Notes under the pieces: model-generated | What the model was told of the DNA's origin: nothing | Databases searched by the model: none | The model's input: the letters and a program-made list of their open reading frames with translations, nothing else | Made by a program: the position numbers and the translations under genes | Assembly: GCF_014268885.2 (NCBI RefSeq) | Contig: NZ_CP077095.1 | Location: 186,001-250,000 of the forward strand | DNA: 64,000 nucleotides | DNA from: Pseudomonas xantholysinigenes | GTDB lineage: Bacteria; Pseudomonadota; Gammaproteobacteria; Pseudomonadales; Pseudomonadaceae | Direction: 5' to 3' | Shown here: positions 7,531 to 16,093 of the stretch, in pieces | Numbering within the stretch: position 1 is the stretch's first letter | Layout: every line of letters begins with the position of its first letter

Positions 7531-10047
7531 ATGAATACCGCACATGTTCAACATGACCTTGCCGAGCTGAGCGGCGCCTGGGCGCTCATGGACAATGCCC
7601 GGCAATTCGCCGAAACCTGGCCCGATGTCTTCAGCCTGGCGCGTCAGGCCGCAGGCGAGTACCTGCGTGAGCACCATCCACAGTCGCCGGATCCCGACCA
7701 GGTCTGGTGGCATGTCTTCGACAACGCGACGAATGGGCCGACATTCACGGGTTGGCAGCACACTGGAAAACCCCGGCTTTCCCTGACACTCACCCAGTTG
7801 TGGATCAGCCGCTTCGATGAAGGGTTCCAGTGGGCGGTCGACCTGCTCCCGGTCTACGGCGGCTTCTACCGCCAGGACGGCAGCGCCGATGCCTACGGTG
7901 TCGATAACCAGCTGGAGCTGGACCCGATCAAGGTCAAGGAAGACATGCGCGCATTGGATTTCGCGGCTCGGGTCGAACAACGCACGGCGGATTTCTGGGC
8001 GCTGAACGGCAGCGCATTCGAGATGCTGGCCAAGGTCAGCTTCGTTCAGCAGATCCAGCAGAGTTTGGCGCAAGGGCATATCGAACCCTTCGACGCCGAG
8101 CGCCTGCGGGCCTGGCTAGGCCTTGAGGCAGAGGGGCCAGTGGGGCTCGAGACACTGCGGAACAAGGTGCCGGACAGCCGCTTCAAGATTCGCCAGTATG
8201 AAGTGCAGGGCGGGGGGCATCTGTTGACGTTGACCACCGCAGACGGCCGGATACTGCTGTACACCCCAACCGCTCCGACGGTTCTGCAGGCATTTGCTGA
8301 CATTGCGCAACTGGTGGCCTGGGTTCGCGAGCGCGTCAGCGCGCCGGATGCCCAGCAATGGTTCGATCAGTTGCACCCGCCGGGTTGGCTGGCGAGTGCC
8401 GCCGAGCGCCGTGAGTTTCGCTTGAGGAGAGCGTGGCAAGGGCGCATCCCCGTCTCGCCCTGGTGGCCTTTCGGCACCGGGAAGGAAGTCACCGGCGACC
8501 TGTTCGCGCAGCTCAAGCGCATGACCCAGGAGGACCTGAACGCCCAGCACCGGATTATTGTCAGCAACGAGGCGCTGGATACGCAGCACTGGCACGACTA
8601 CATCACTGCGGCCACCCGGGTTTTCGGCTCGTTCACTTTGCTGTTCTGGCCGTTCAGCTTGTTCATGGTGGGCCTGGGCATGGTCAGCGTGGCATTGGAT
8701 GTGCGGGCGTCGTTGGTCGCCACCAATGAAAAACAGCGCTGGGAAGCCTTTCTCAGTGCGTTCGCCGATGCGCTGGCGGTGGTACTGACAAGCCTGGATG
8801 TCGCGGTGGGGGCGAGCGCGGTTGGCTATCGCGCCGCGCCGCAGGTGCTCAAGGCGACGCCGAAGGCATGGTTGCCGATGAGCGCGACCGGTGAGGAGCT
8901 GGTGCCATTCGCCAGTGCGCGTCGCGCTGGCAACCCCATACAGACGCCTGGGCGCTTCCAGGGGGTGGAGGTCGATGCGCAGGGAGCGACCTGGATCGAG
9001 ATGAACGACCTGAGCCTGCGCACCCGCTTCGATACACAACTGGACAGCTGGGTGGTGACCCATGAACGGGCACCCTACGGCCTGATGCCAGCCCTGCCCG
9101 TGCGCCTGGGCGAGGGAGGCGCCTGGCAGCTGCTCGCCCCCGAAGGCGACCTGGACGCGCTCGTCACGGACTTCTGGAATGTCTACATGGATGCCGACGA
9201 GGTGCAAAGCCAGGCATTGGCAAGGCGCATCGAGGCCCAGCAGCGGGCGCTGCTCCGATCAGGCAACCTGCCGGAATTCGTCGGCCACATGGCGCCCATG
9301 GATACCCAGGGCAATCCTTGCGTCACGGTCAACGGCACGACGCACTACACGTTCTGGCATGAAGGCGATGTCCACAACAGCCTGCTCGAGCAGTACAGCG
9401 GCCAGATGTCCAAGATCAATGACCTGTTCTCCGCCACTCGGCCCCGACCGACGTTCGTCCAGCTCCCCGAGTTGATGCACTACCTGGACAACCTCTTCGC
9501 CTCGATGGCCGAGCTGCCGCGTTCGACGGCGCCGTTGCTGTGGCGTGGCGTGCGAGGCGGGCGCTCAGGGCTGGCCGCGCACTATCGGGCGGGCGCGGTA
9601 GGGCCGGGCGACCTGTTGGTCAGCACCGACATCACCTCGTTTACCGAGAACCCCTACATTCCCCGGCGGTTCATGGTGGACAAGTCCTCTGTCGGGCGGC
9701 CCCTGGAGGAAATCACCGGCCAGTTCGACGAGCACACCGTGTTCTACGAACTGGTCAACGACGGCAAGGTCACGGGGGTACCCGTCGCGCCGATGACGCA
9801 GTGGCAGGAGTCGGAGGTGCTGTTCACGCCGGGGCGCTTGTTCCGCATCGAATCGGTCCGCGACATCGCTGGCCAGCACTATCGCTTCCTGCGCTTCAGG
9901 TTGCGCGAGGTCGAGCAGGCGCAGGGCGAGCGGGTCTTCGATATGCGCAGCGGCCTGCCGTTCGATCGGCAGGCCTATCTTGAGCGGGTCCAGTACGACA
10001 AGCTGGTGGAGCGCTGTTTCCCGGCCAGCCAATGGCCTGAGGCCTAG
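7531..10047 (+). CDS. Large toxin-like protein (DUF6543-type) with C-terminal ADP-ribosyltransferase signature
   Basis: 838 residues from the ATG chosen; an upstream ATG at 7429 would add 34 unconserved residues, and no strong Shine-Dalgarno marks either. The first ~350 residues resemble the DUF6543/dermonecrotic-toxin-like N-terminal region of Pseudomonas toxins. Two hydrophobic stretches (about 366-391 and 411-431) could be membrane-insertion or translocation helices. The C-terminal ~170 residues carry an R-S-E class ADP-ribosyltransferase pattern: R672 in LWRGVR, an STDITSFTEN segment near 698-707 and an E-x-E (E760/E762) in QESEVLFTPGRLFRI. There is no signal peptide and no obvious immunity gene. 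It ends tail-to-tail with atsC, sharing CTAG. The toxin role is inferred. Confidence 0.72.
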   Translation: MNTAHVQHDLAELSGAWALMDNARQFAETWPDVFSLARQAAGEYLREHHPQSPDPDQVWWHVFDNATNGPTFTGWQHTGKPRLSLTLTQLWISRFDEGFQWAVDLLPVYGGFYRQDGSADAYGVDNQLELDPIKVKEDMRALDFAARVEQRTADFWALNGSAFEMLAKVSFVQQIQQSLAQGHIEPFDAERLRAWLGLEAEGPVGLETLRNKVPDSRFKIRQYEVQGGGHLLTLTTADGRILLYTPTAPTVLQAFADIAQLVAWVRERVSAPDAQQWFDQLHPPGWLASAAERREFRLRRAWQGRIPVSPWWPFGTGKEVTGDLFAQLKRMTQEDLNAQHRIIVSNEALDTQHWHDYITAATRVFGSFTLLFWPFSLFMVGLGMVSVALDVRASLVATNEKQRWEAFLSAFADALAVVLTSLDVAVGASAVGYRAAPQVLKATPKAWLPMSATGEELVPFASARRAGNPIQTPGRFQGVEVDAQGATWIEMNDLSLRTRFDTQLDSWVVTHERAPYGLMPALPVRLGEGGAWQLLAPEGDLDALVTDFWNVYMDADEVQSQALARRIEAQQRALLRSGNLPEFVGHMAPMDTQGNPCVTVNGTTHYTFWHEGDVHNSLLEQYSGQMSKINDLFSATRPRPTFVQLPELMHYLDNLFASMAELPRSTAPLLWRGVRGGRSGLAAHYRAGAVGPGDLLVSTDITSFTENPYIPRRFMVDKSSVGRPLEEITGQFDEHTVFYELVNDGKVTGVPVAPMTQWQESEVLFTPGRLFRIESVRDIAGQHYRFLRFRLREVEQAQGERVFDMRSGLPFDRQAYLERVQYDKLVERCFPASQWPEA

Positions 10048-10907
10048 AGGGCGATCAGCTCGGGACGCAGCCCTTCGATCCGGCGTGCCGGGGGCGGGCG
10101 ATGACCGACGCCCCCGGTGATCTGTAGCAGTACCTTCTCGCGCAGCCCGTGCAAGGCCGCACCCGTGCGCTGGCGCGGGTGCGGCAGGTCGATTGCCACC
10201 ACGGCCTTGATACGCCCGGGACGTGGTTCCAGCACCACCACCCGGTCAGCCAGGTAGGTCGCCTCCTCGGCATCGTGGGTGACCAGCAGGATGGTGACCC
10301 CCGAACGCTTGCGAATCGCCAGCAGTTCATCCTGCAACTGTTGGCGGGTGAGGGCGTCGAGGGCGCCGAAGGGCTCGTCCAGCAACAGGATCCGGGGGCT
10401 GGCCACCAGGCCGCGGGCGATCGCCACGCGCTGGGCCATGCCGCCGGACAACTGGTGTGGGTAGGCCGACTCGAAGCCGACCAGACCCACCAGTTGCACG
10501 AACTCGTGCACACGCCGCGCGCGCTCGCCTTGGGTCAGTTTTTCGGTCGCCAGGCCCAGGCCAATGTTCTGTTCCACCGTCAGCCAGGGGAACAGACGGT
10601 GTTCCTGGAACACGATGCCACGTTCGCCGCTGATGCCGCCGACGGGCTGGCCATCGACCTGGATACTGCCCTTGTACTCGGTGTCCAGCCCCACCAGCAG
10701 GCGCAGCAGGGTGGACTTGCCACAGCCGGACGCACCGACGATGGCGATGAATTCGCCCTCATTGATCGACAGGTCGAAATCGCGGATGGCCTCGAATGAC
10801 TGGCCATCGACCGTGAAGGCCTTGCCGACCCGCTCGAAGCTGACCAGCGGTGGCGTGGCATCGGCTTGGTTGGCCGCGTGCAGGGCCGGGGTGATGAAGG
10901 CGTTCAT
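10044..10907 (-). CDS. atsC: AtsC, ATPase of the sulfate-ester ABC importer
   Basis: 287-residue ABC ATPase of the nitrate/sulfonate/taurine subfamily. Walker A is GASGCGKST (58-66), the signature is LSGGMAQRVAIARG and Walker B is LLLDEPFGALD. A short C-terminal extension follows the nucleotide-binding domain. It overlaps the permease gene by 4 bases (ATGA), so the two are translationally coupled. The neighbours (fused permease, binding protein, AtsK) match the ats locus for alkyl and aryl sulfate uptake in P. putida S-313. The symbol rests on that context; sequence alone would also fit SsuB or TauB. Confidence 0.82.
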   Translation of the reverse strand: MNAFITPALHAANQADATPPLVSFERVGKAFTVDGQSFEAIRDFDLSINEGEFIAIVGASGCGKSTLLRLLVGLDTEYKGSIQVDGQPVGGISGERGIVFQEHRLFPWLTVEQNIGLGLATEKLTQGERARRVHEFVQLVGLVGFESAYPHQLSGGMAQRVAIARGLVASPRILLLDEPFGALDALTRQQLQDELLAIRKRSGVTILLVTHDAEEATYLADRVVVLEPRPGRIKAVVAIDLPHPRQRTGAALHGLREKVLLQITGGVGHRPPPARRIEGLRPELIAL

Positions 10908-12499
10908 GCGGTTCTCCAGCGCGTGGCGCGTGATTCGAGGGATTGGCCGAGATGGCCGAGCAGGGCGCCGACCAGGCCGATCAGGACCATGGCGGCCATC
11001 ACCTGGTCCATGCGGAACAACTGTTGGGCGCCGATCATCAGGCTGGCGATGCCGCCGTCGGAGGGCATGAAGTACTCGGCGCCGATGGTGCCGAGCCAGG
11101 CGTAGATCAATGACAGCCGGGCACCGGCGAAGATCGCCGGGGCGGCCCCTGGCAACACCAGCAAGCGCAGGCGTTGCGCCAGGTTCAGGCGCAGTGTCCT
11201 GGCGGCCTCGCCGAGCTGCGGCGACAGGCTGGCGATACCGCGTTGGGTGGCAATCAGCAGCGGGAAGAACGCCGCCAGGCCAACGAAGACCAGCTTGGCG
11301 CCCTCACCCAGGCCGAACCAGGCAGTGAGCAGTGGGACCCAGGCGAACAACGCGACTTGGCGCAGCGCTGACAGGCTCGGGCCGAGCAGGCGCTCGGCGC
11401 CCTGCGACAACCCCAGCAGCAGGCCCAGGATTAAGCCGGCGCCACCACCGAGCAGTAGGCCAGCCAAGGTGCGTTGCAGGCTCAGGCGCAGGGCTTCGGG
11501 CAACGAACCGTCCAGCAGGCCGTCCTGCAAGCTGCGTAGCACCTGCAGTGGCGAGGTGAGGATGTTGCCATCGATCCAGCCGAAGCTGCTGCTGGCCTGC
11601 CACAGCGCCAGCAGCGCCATCGGCAGCAACAGGCTCTGCCAGCCTCGTGGGCTCGGCCCGCGCACCTGTTCGCCAGTGGCCGGCTGCGGCCAGTACAGCA
11701 GCCGGCGTTCCAGGCCTGAGAAGCCTCGGTCCAGCAATGCGCCGACCAAACCGATCAGCAGGATGCACAGGAATACCAGGTCGAGCATGAACAACTGTCG
11801 ACCCCAGACCATCAGGTAGCCGATGCCCTCGCTGGAGGCCAGCAGTTCCACCGCCAGCAATGAGGTCCAACCGGCGGCCAAGGCCAGGCGCACGCCCGCG
11901 AGGAAGGCCGGCAGGGCGGCCGGCAGCAACAAGCGCAGGAACAGCAGGTGGCGCGGCAGGCGCAAGGTGGCGGCGGCTTCGCGCAGCTTGGGCTGGGCAT
12001 CACGTACACCAACCAGGGTATGCAGTGTGACCGGCACCACCACCGCCTTGACCAGCACCACCAGCTTGAGCAGCTCGCCGATGCCGAAGAACAGCATGAA
12101 CAGCGGGATCCAGGCCAGGGTGGGGATCTGCGCCAGGGCCACGAAGGTCGGCAGCACCCAGGTTTGCGCGCGCCGCGAGCCGCCCAGCCAGGTGCCCAGC
12201 AGCAGGCCGCTGGAGATCCCCGCCAGCAGCCCCCAGCACAGCCGCTGCAGGCTTATCCACAGGTGGCCCCACAGTTCGCCGGAGCCGAACTCCAGCGCGG
12301 TCTGCCAAACCAGGCCTGGCGCCGGGAGAATCTGTTCGCTCATCCAGTGCGCGTGGCTGGCCACGACCCAGAGCGCCGCCAGGGCCAAGGGCAGCAGCCA
12401 CGGCGTAATCCTGTACCCGCGGTCGCGGTGTCTTGCCGTGAAAGGGCTGCGTAGCGGCCTCCAGAGATGTCGCAGGCTGCTGCTCGATACCTCGCTCAT
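10904..12499 (-). CDS. atsB: AtsB, double-length permease of the sulfate-ester ABC importer
   Basis: 531 residues, about twice the length of an SsuC/TauC permease. It consists of two homologous BPD_transp_1 units (about residues 30-260 and 285-525) in one chain. Each has around six helices and an EAA-type cytoplasmic loop: one with REAAATLRLPRHLLFLRLLLP, the other with GEAARTLRLNLAQRLRLLVLP. A fused permease would let one polypeptide replace the usual homodimer. It reads away from atsR across a 298-bp divergent promoter region and is coupled to atsC downstream. The role is inferred from locus context. Confidence 0.85.
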   Translation of the reverse strand: MSEVSSSSLRHLWRPLRSPFTARHRDRGYRITPWLLPLALAALWVVASHAHWMSEQILPAPGLVWQTALEFGSGELWGHLWISLQRLCWGLLAGISSGLLLGTWLGGSRRAQTWVLPTFVALAQIPTLAWIPLFMLFFGIGELLKLVVLVKAVVVPVTLHTLVGVRDAQPKLREAAATLRLPRHLLFLRLLLPAALPAFLAGVRLALAAGWTSLLAVELLASSEGIGYLMVWGRQLFMLDLVFLCILLIGLVGALLDRGFSGLERRLLYWPQPATGEQVRGPSPRGWQSLLLPMALLALWQASSSFGWIDGNILTSPLQVLRSLQDGLLDGSLPEALRLSLQRTLAGLLLGGGAGLILGLLLGLSQGAERLLGPSLSALRQVALFAWVPLLTAWFGLGEGAKLVFVGLAAFFPLLIATQRGIASLSPQLGEAARTLRLNLAQRLRLLVLPGAAPAIFAGARLSLIYAWLGTIGAEYFMPSDGGIASLMIGAQQLFRMDQVMAAMVLIGLVGALLGHLGQSLESRATRWRTA

Positions 12500-12797
12500 C
12501 GGGCCCTCCTTCGAATCGTTCCTTGTTTATTCACTTATGGAATTAAAAATTCACACAAATGTACATCCTGAGATAAGAGCATGTGCCTGGCACCTGTGAA
12601 AGCCCTGCCTCGTTGCGTTTTCCTCATATTTTCCATGCGCTGCGCGCAAGTCCCTCGCAGAGCCGCATGGCGTCTCGTTTATGTTTTTTGGTTACTAAAA
12701 AATGAAGTTTTGATCTTTGTCGGTTCTAACTCGATCGGCCTAGCTTCTGGCCAAAGCGCCGGCCATCGCCGGTGGCAGCCTGCCAAGGAGCCTTGCC
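12500..12797. promoter_or_regulatory. Divergent atsB / atsR promoter region
   Basis: 298 bases without a gene, AT-rich near atsB. The 13-base palindrome GAATT-AAA-AATTC lies at 12540-12552. It is part of a longer block at 12527-12550, TTATTC-AC-TTATGGAATTAAAAAT, that resembles one before sftP at 17069-17096. This block is a candidate operator for SftR or the sulfur master regulator CysB, both LysR-type proteins. A second AT-rich stretch at about 12675-12715 may hold the atsR promoter. Assignments are inferred from sequence similarity. Confidence 0.55.
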
Positions 12798-13838
12798 ATG
12801 AGAACCGTCTTCCGCCACTTGCTCACCCCCTTGTTCGTCGCCCTGCTGGGGGCCCTGCCCGCGGTTGCCGATGCCGCCCAGCCCGACGTGATCCGCATTG
12901 CCGTGCCCGACCTGAGTGCCGGCAGCAAGCCCGCCGCTGGCGGCGTGGTGGACGTGCTGCGCGACCAGCAACTGCTGGAAAAAGAATTCGCCAAGGACGG
13001 CATCCGTATCGACTGGCGCTTCTTCAAGGGGGCCGGCCCGGTGGTCAACGAGGCATTGGCCAACGGCCAGGCGGACTTCGCCTACCTGGGCGACCTGGCC
13101 GCGATCATCGGCAAGGCCAACGGTCTGGACACCCGCGTGCTGTCGGCCGGGGTGCGTGGGGTGAAGAGTTACCTCGGCGTGGTGCCGGGGTCGGGCATCC
13201 ACAGCCTGCAAGACCTCAAGGGCAAGCGTGTGGCGGTGTTCCGCGGCACGGCCAACCAGTTGTCGTTCGCCAGTGCCCTGGCCAGCCAGGGCTTGTCCGA
13301 GCGCGAGCTGAAAGTCATCAACCTGGATTTCAACGCGGCCAATGCCGCCCTGGCCGCCAAGCAGATCGACGCCACCTGGGGCCTGTCGAACCTGTTGTCG
13401 CTGCGTGAGCGGGGCCTGGTCGAACTGCCGGTCAACTCCCGTGACCTCGAAGGCGCCGGCAGCACCCAGGCGGTGCTGCTGGGTACCGGCGATTTCATCC
13501 GCCAGCATCCCGACCTCACCCAGCGCCTGGTCAACGCCCAGCAGCAGGCGGTGCAGTGGCTACGCGATGAGCACAACCGCGACGCCTACATCGCCCTGGT
13601 GGCCAGCACCGCCAACTGGCCACAGGCGATCTTGCGCGACGACCTGGCCCAGGAAAACCTCGCCAATTATTTCGACCCGCGCCTGGACGCCGGCTTCGTG
13701 AGCCTGTTGCAACAGGGCGTGGACTTGGCCGCCAAGGAGCGTCTGATCCGCCGCGGCTTCCAGGTCGCCGACTGGATCGAACCGCGTTTTCTCGACGCGG
13801 CCCTGCAACAGGACCAGGCCATCCAGGCCGCCCGCTGA
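12798..13838 (+). CDS. atsR: AtsR, periplasmic sulfate-ester binding protein
   Basis: 346 residues with a Sec signal peptide (about residues 1-26, ending ADAA) and the type II periplasmic-binding fold of the SsuA/TauA/NrtA family. It would deliver sulfate esters or sulfonates to AtsBC. Typical segments are the first strand [10 protein letters not shown], the [21 protein letters not shown] block (about 132-152) and the DATWGL segment. A GGAG lies 7 bases before the ATG. It is followed after 28 bases by atsK, so both probably form one transcript. The substrate is inferred from atsK and the astA locus. Confidence 0.85.
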   Translation: MRTVFRHLLTPLFVALLGALPAVADAAQPDVIRIAVPDLSAGSKPAAGGVVDVLRDQQLLEKEFAKDGIRIDWRFFKGAGPVVNEALANGQADFAYLGDLAAIIGKANGLDTRVLSAGVRGVKSYLGVVPGSGIHSLQDLKGKRVAVFRGTANQLSFASALASQGLSERELKVINLDFNAANAALAAKQIDATWGLSNLLSLRERGLVELPVNSRDLEGAGSTQAVLLGTGDFIRQHPDLTQRLVNAQQQAVQWLRDEHNRDAYIALVASTANWPQAILRDDLAQENLANYFDPRLDAGFVSLLQQGVDLAAKERLIRRGFQVADWIEPRFLDAALQQDQAIQAAR

Positions 13839-13866
13839 GCCGACAACAACCCTGAGGAGCACAATC

Positions 13867-14772
13867 ATGAGCAACGCTGCATTGGCCTCCGCGCCACAAC
13901 CTCTCGAGCTGGACATCCACCCCGTCGCCGGGCGCATCGGCGCCGAGATCCGTGGCATCAAGCTGTCCGCCGACCTCGATCCGGCCACTGTCGACGCCAT
14001 CCAGGCGGCGCTGGTGCGACACAAGGTGATCTTCTTCCGGGCCCAGACCCATCTGGATGACGTGGGCCAGGAAGCCTTCGCCCAATTGCTCGGCGAGCCC
14101 ATCGCCCACCCCACCGTGCCGGTGGTGGACGGCACCAGCTACCTGCTCCAGCTCGACGGTGCCGAAGGACAGCGGGCCAACTCCTGGCATACCGACGTGA
14201 CCTTCGTCGATGCCTACCCCAAGGCCTCGATCCTGCGCAGCGTGGTGGCGCCGGCCGCCGGCGGCGACACGGTGTGGGCCAACACCGCCGCGGCCTACCA
14301 GGAGTTGCCCGAGCCGTTGCGTGCCCTGGCCGACCAGCTGTGGGCGGTGCACAGCAACGAATACGACTACGCCAGCGTCAAGCCTGACGTCGACCCGGCC
14401 AAGCTCGAGCGCTATCGCAAGGTATTCACCTCGACCGTGTACGAAACCGAGCACCCGGTGGTACGGGTGCACCCGATCAGCGGCGAGCGGACGTTGCAGC
14501 TGGGGCACTTCGTCAAGCGCATCAAGGACTATTCGCTGGCTGACTCGCAGCATCTGTTCGCGTTGCTGCAGGGGCATGTGACGCGCCTGGAGAACACCGT
14601 GCGCTGGCGCTGGCAGGCGGGGGACGTGGCGATCTGGGACAACCGCGCGACCCAGCATTACGCGGTGGATGACTACGGCACCCAGCCGCGCATCGTGCGC
14701 CGGGTGACCCTGGCCGGCGAGGTGCCGGTGGGGGTGGATGGGCAGCTTAGCCGGAGCACGCGCAAGGGCTGA
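13867..14772 (+). CDS. atsK: AtsK, Fe(II)/2-oxoglutarate-dependent alkylsulfatase
   Basis: 301 residues. AtsK oxidatively cleaves medium-chain alkyl sulfates to aldehyde plus sulfate, using O2 and 2-oxoglutarate with release of CO2. It belongs to the TauD/TfdA fold. The 2-His-1-Asp iron site falls at H108 and D110 (SWHTD) and H264 (ATQHY), with 2-oxoglutarate-binding arginines at R275 and R279. These are the same residue numbers I recall for the crystallised P. putida S-313 enzyme. An AGGAG sits 8 bases before the start. It is cytoplasmic and probably induced under sulfate limitation. A REP repeat begins right after it. Confidence 0.93.
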   Translation: MSNAALASAPQPLELDIHPVAGRIGAEIRGIKLSADLDPATVDAIQAALVRHKVIFFRAQTHLDDVGQEAFAQLLGEPIAHPTVPVVDGTSYLLQLDGAEGQRANSWHTDVTFVDAYPKASILRSVVAPAAGGDTVWANTAAAYQELPEPLRALADQLWAVHSNEYDYASVKPDVDPAKLERYRKVFTSTVYETEHPVVRVHPISGERTLQLGHFVKRIKDYSLADSQHLFALLQGHVTRLENTVRWRWQAGDVAIWDNRATQHYAVDDYGTQPRIVRRVTLAGEVPVGVDGQLSRSTRKG

Positions 14773-14779
14773 GATCGTT

Positions 14780-14826
14780 GGGGCCGCCTTGCGGCCCTTT
14801 CGCGGTACGAGGCCGCTCCTACAGGA
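14780..14826. repeat. REP arm adjoining IS110 copy A, with an intact IS target site
   Basis: GGGGCCGCCTTGCGGCCC and CGGTACGAGGCCGCTCCTACAGG form a REP of the 'GGCCGCTCCTACAG' subtype. The 15-mer at 14811-14825 is an unoccupied copy of the IS110 target. Joined to bases 16068-16093 by removing the IS, it makes a REPIN of two inverted REPs with a short spacer. Confidence 0.85.
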
Positions 14827-14859
14827 TCATGCGATTGTCTGTAGATACCGTCTTGACTC

Positions 14860-15831
14860 TCACCCCGCAAGAGGGATTTTGGGGTCAAACGGTATCCCCG
14901 ACTTCACCACCCCGTAAACCAGGTGCAGCAGCTTGCGCATCGCCGCGCAGACGATCTGTTTGTAAGCTTTGTGCCGGCTGCTCAACCGCTCTGCCAGTTC
15001 CTTCACAACAGGGTTATGTCTGATTGAGACAGTGCCTGACATCCACAAGCCTGCACGCAGCCTTGAGGCGCCTGTACGCGAAATAGTGCTCTTACCTATG
15101 AACTCTCCCGATTGCTGCACCACTGGGTTTAAGCCTGAAAACGCGACAATCGCAGAAGGGCTTTGGTATTTCAGTGGATCGCCCAGTTCGGCGAGCAGCA
15201 ACGTAGCAGTGGTGTCACCCAAACCATCAATCGAGGTAATCAGCTCACGTCGCTTGCGCAGGTCTGGATCATCATCGATCGTCTGCTCGATGGCCTTCCT
15301 GGTCTTTTCCAGCTCTTCGTTGATGTGCCCGATTACGTCTTGAATCGACTGCTGTACCGCATCTAGTGCGACATCCAAACGATTCTGCTCCATCTGGCGC
15401 ATTTCCTTGAGGTCGTCCAGTCGCCGCACCAGAGCACGCAAGCGGCGCTGCGCAGGGGGCTCAGGCTCCCACTGGCGAAGCGAGACAGCCTTTTGTTGGC
15501 CATAGGCAGCAATGACTTTGGCGTCAGCCTTATCTGTTTTGACGCGCCGAAGCTCCACGTCAGCGAATTTCGCAATCACCGCCGGGTTCAGAATGCACAC
15601 CCGATAACCTTGGTTGTGACAGTGCTCGGCCAGCGCTTCGTGATAGATGCCTGTAGCCTCCATAACAATCCAGGCGCCTGGTTCAGCATGGCGCTCAAGC
15701 CAGTCGCTAAACTGCCTGAACCCTCCAGGATCATTGGACAGCTTGGCTTTGGTGCGCATCTTGCCATTGGGGAGCGGGATGGCAATGTCGAAAGATTTTT
15801 TGGCGACATCAACGCCAACAAAGACGGACAT
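14860..15831 (-). CDS. IS110-family transposase/recombinase, copy A
   Basis: 323 residues. The N-terminal RuvC-like DEDD domain shows D8 (VGVDVAKKSFD), E58 (VMEATG), D100 and D103 (KTDKADAK). A coiled-coil linker covers about residues 133-190. The C-terminal Transposase_20 domain has the HhH-like IDGLGDTTA segment, GLNPVVQQSG and the serine motif GKSTISRTGASRLR (about 247-259). IS110 enzymes excise a circular form and recombine it seamlessly at a guide-RNA-specified site. The start is the ATG after AAGGAGGAGATC; an upstream in-frame ATG would add 11 residues. The protein is identical to copy B. Confidence 0.97.
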   Translation of the reverse strand: MSVFVGVDVAKKSFDIAIPLPNGKMRTKAKLSNDPGGFRQFSDWLERHAEPGAWIVMEATGIYHEALAEHCHNQGYRVCILNPAVIAKFADVELRRVKTDKADAKVIAAYGQQKAVSLRQWEPEPPAQRRLRALVRRLDDLKEMRQMEQNRLDVALDAVQQSIQDVIGHINEELEKTRKAIEQTIDDDPDLRKRRELITSIDGLGDTTATLLLAELGDPLKYQSPSAIVAFSGLNPVVQQSGEFIGKSTISRTGASRLRAGLWMSGTVSIRHNPVVKELAERLSSRHKAYKQIVCAAMRKLLHLVYGVVKSGIPFDPKIPLAG

Positions 15832-15873
15832 GATCTCCTCCTTCAAACTACGAAAGTCGATCACCCTACACTC

Positions 15874-16057
15874 AGTTCAACCTTGTTAATGCGTGCTCAC
15901 GCCGGGGGCGGGCACTAGATACCGTTCGAACTCGTCGAGTGGGGTTGGAAGACCAGAGCGTTATCTACAGTGCGGGCTTGATGCCCTTGGAGCGGCTCTG
16001 CTTCAAGGCCTTCCCTCGATGATCAGTCGAGAACTTTCGCCTCTAGGGAGGCGAAAG
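15874..16057 (-). ncRNA. Candidate bridge RNA in the left end of IS110 copy A
   Basis: Identical in sequence to the candidate at 38195-38378, where the structure is described in detail. Here the 5' hairpin is at 16034-16057. The target loop has its guides at 15989-15996 and 15965-15970; the donor loop has its guides at 15917-15925 and 15882-15886. Transcript ends are not known; the limits given are those of the visible structure. Confidence 0.7.
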
Positions 16058-16093
16058 TCGAGATACAAGGAGCGGCCTTGCGCCGCGAAAGGC

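Larger units (their letters stand above)
14845..16067 (-). mobile_element. IS110-family insertion sequence, copy A (1223 bp)
   Basis: Boundaries come from aligning this copy with the inverted copy at 38185-39407: both are 1223 bp, and beyond the ends the flanks diverge into REP sequence. Each copy is flanked by CT (AG here, at 14843-14844 and 16068-16069), the two-base core expected for IS110-group recombination, and there are no terminal inverted repeats. The long 236-nt left end and short 15-nt right end are the IS110-group (not IS1111) arrangement. The only difference noticed between copies is one base after the transposase stop (position 14858). It resembles P. putida IS110 elements known to sit in REPs, such as ISPpu9 and ISPpu10. 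The exact name needs an ISfinder search. Confidence 0.95.

Noticed and set aside
14860..15831. Damage to atsK or sftR by IS copy A
   Set aside because: The IS sits in the REPIN between the two convergent genes; both coding sequences end before it and are full length.
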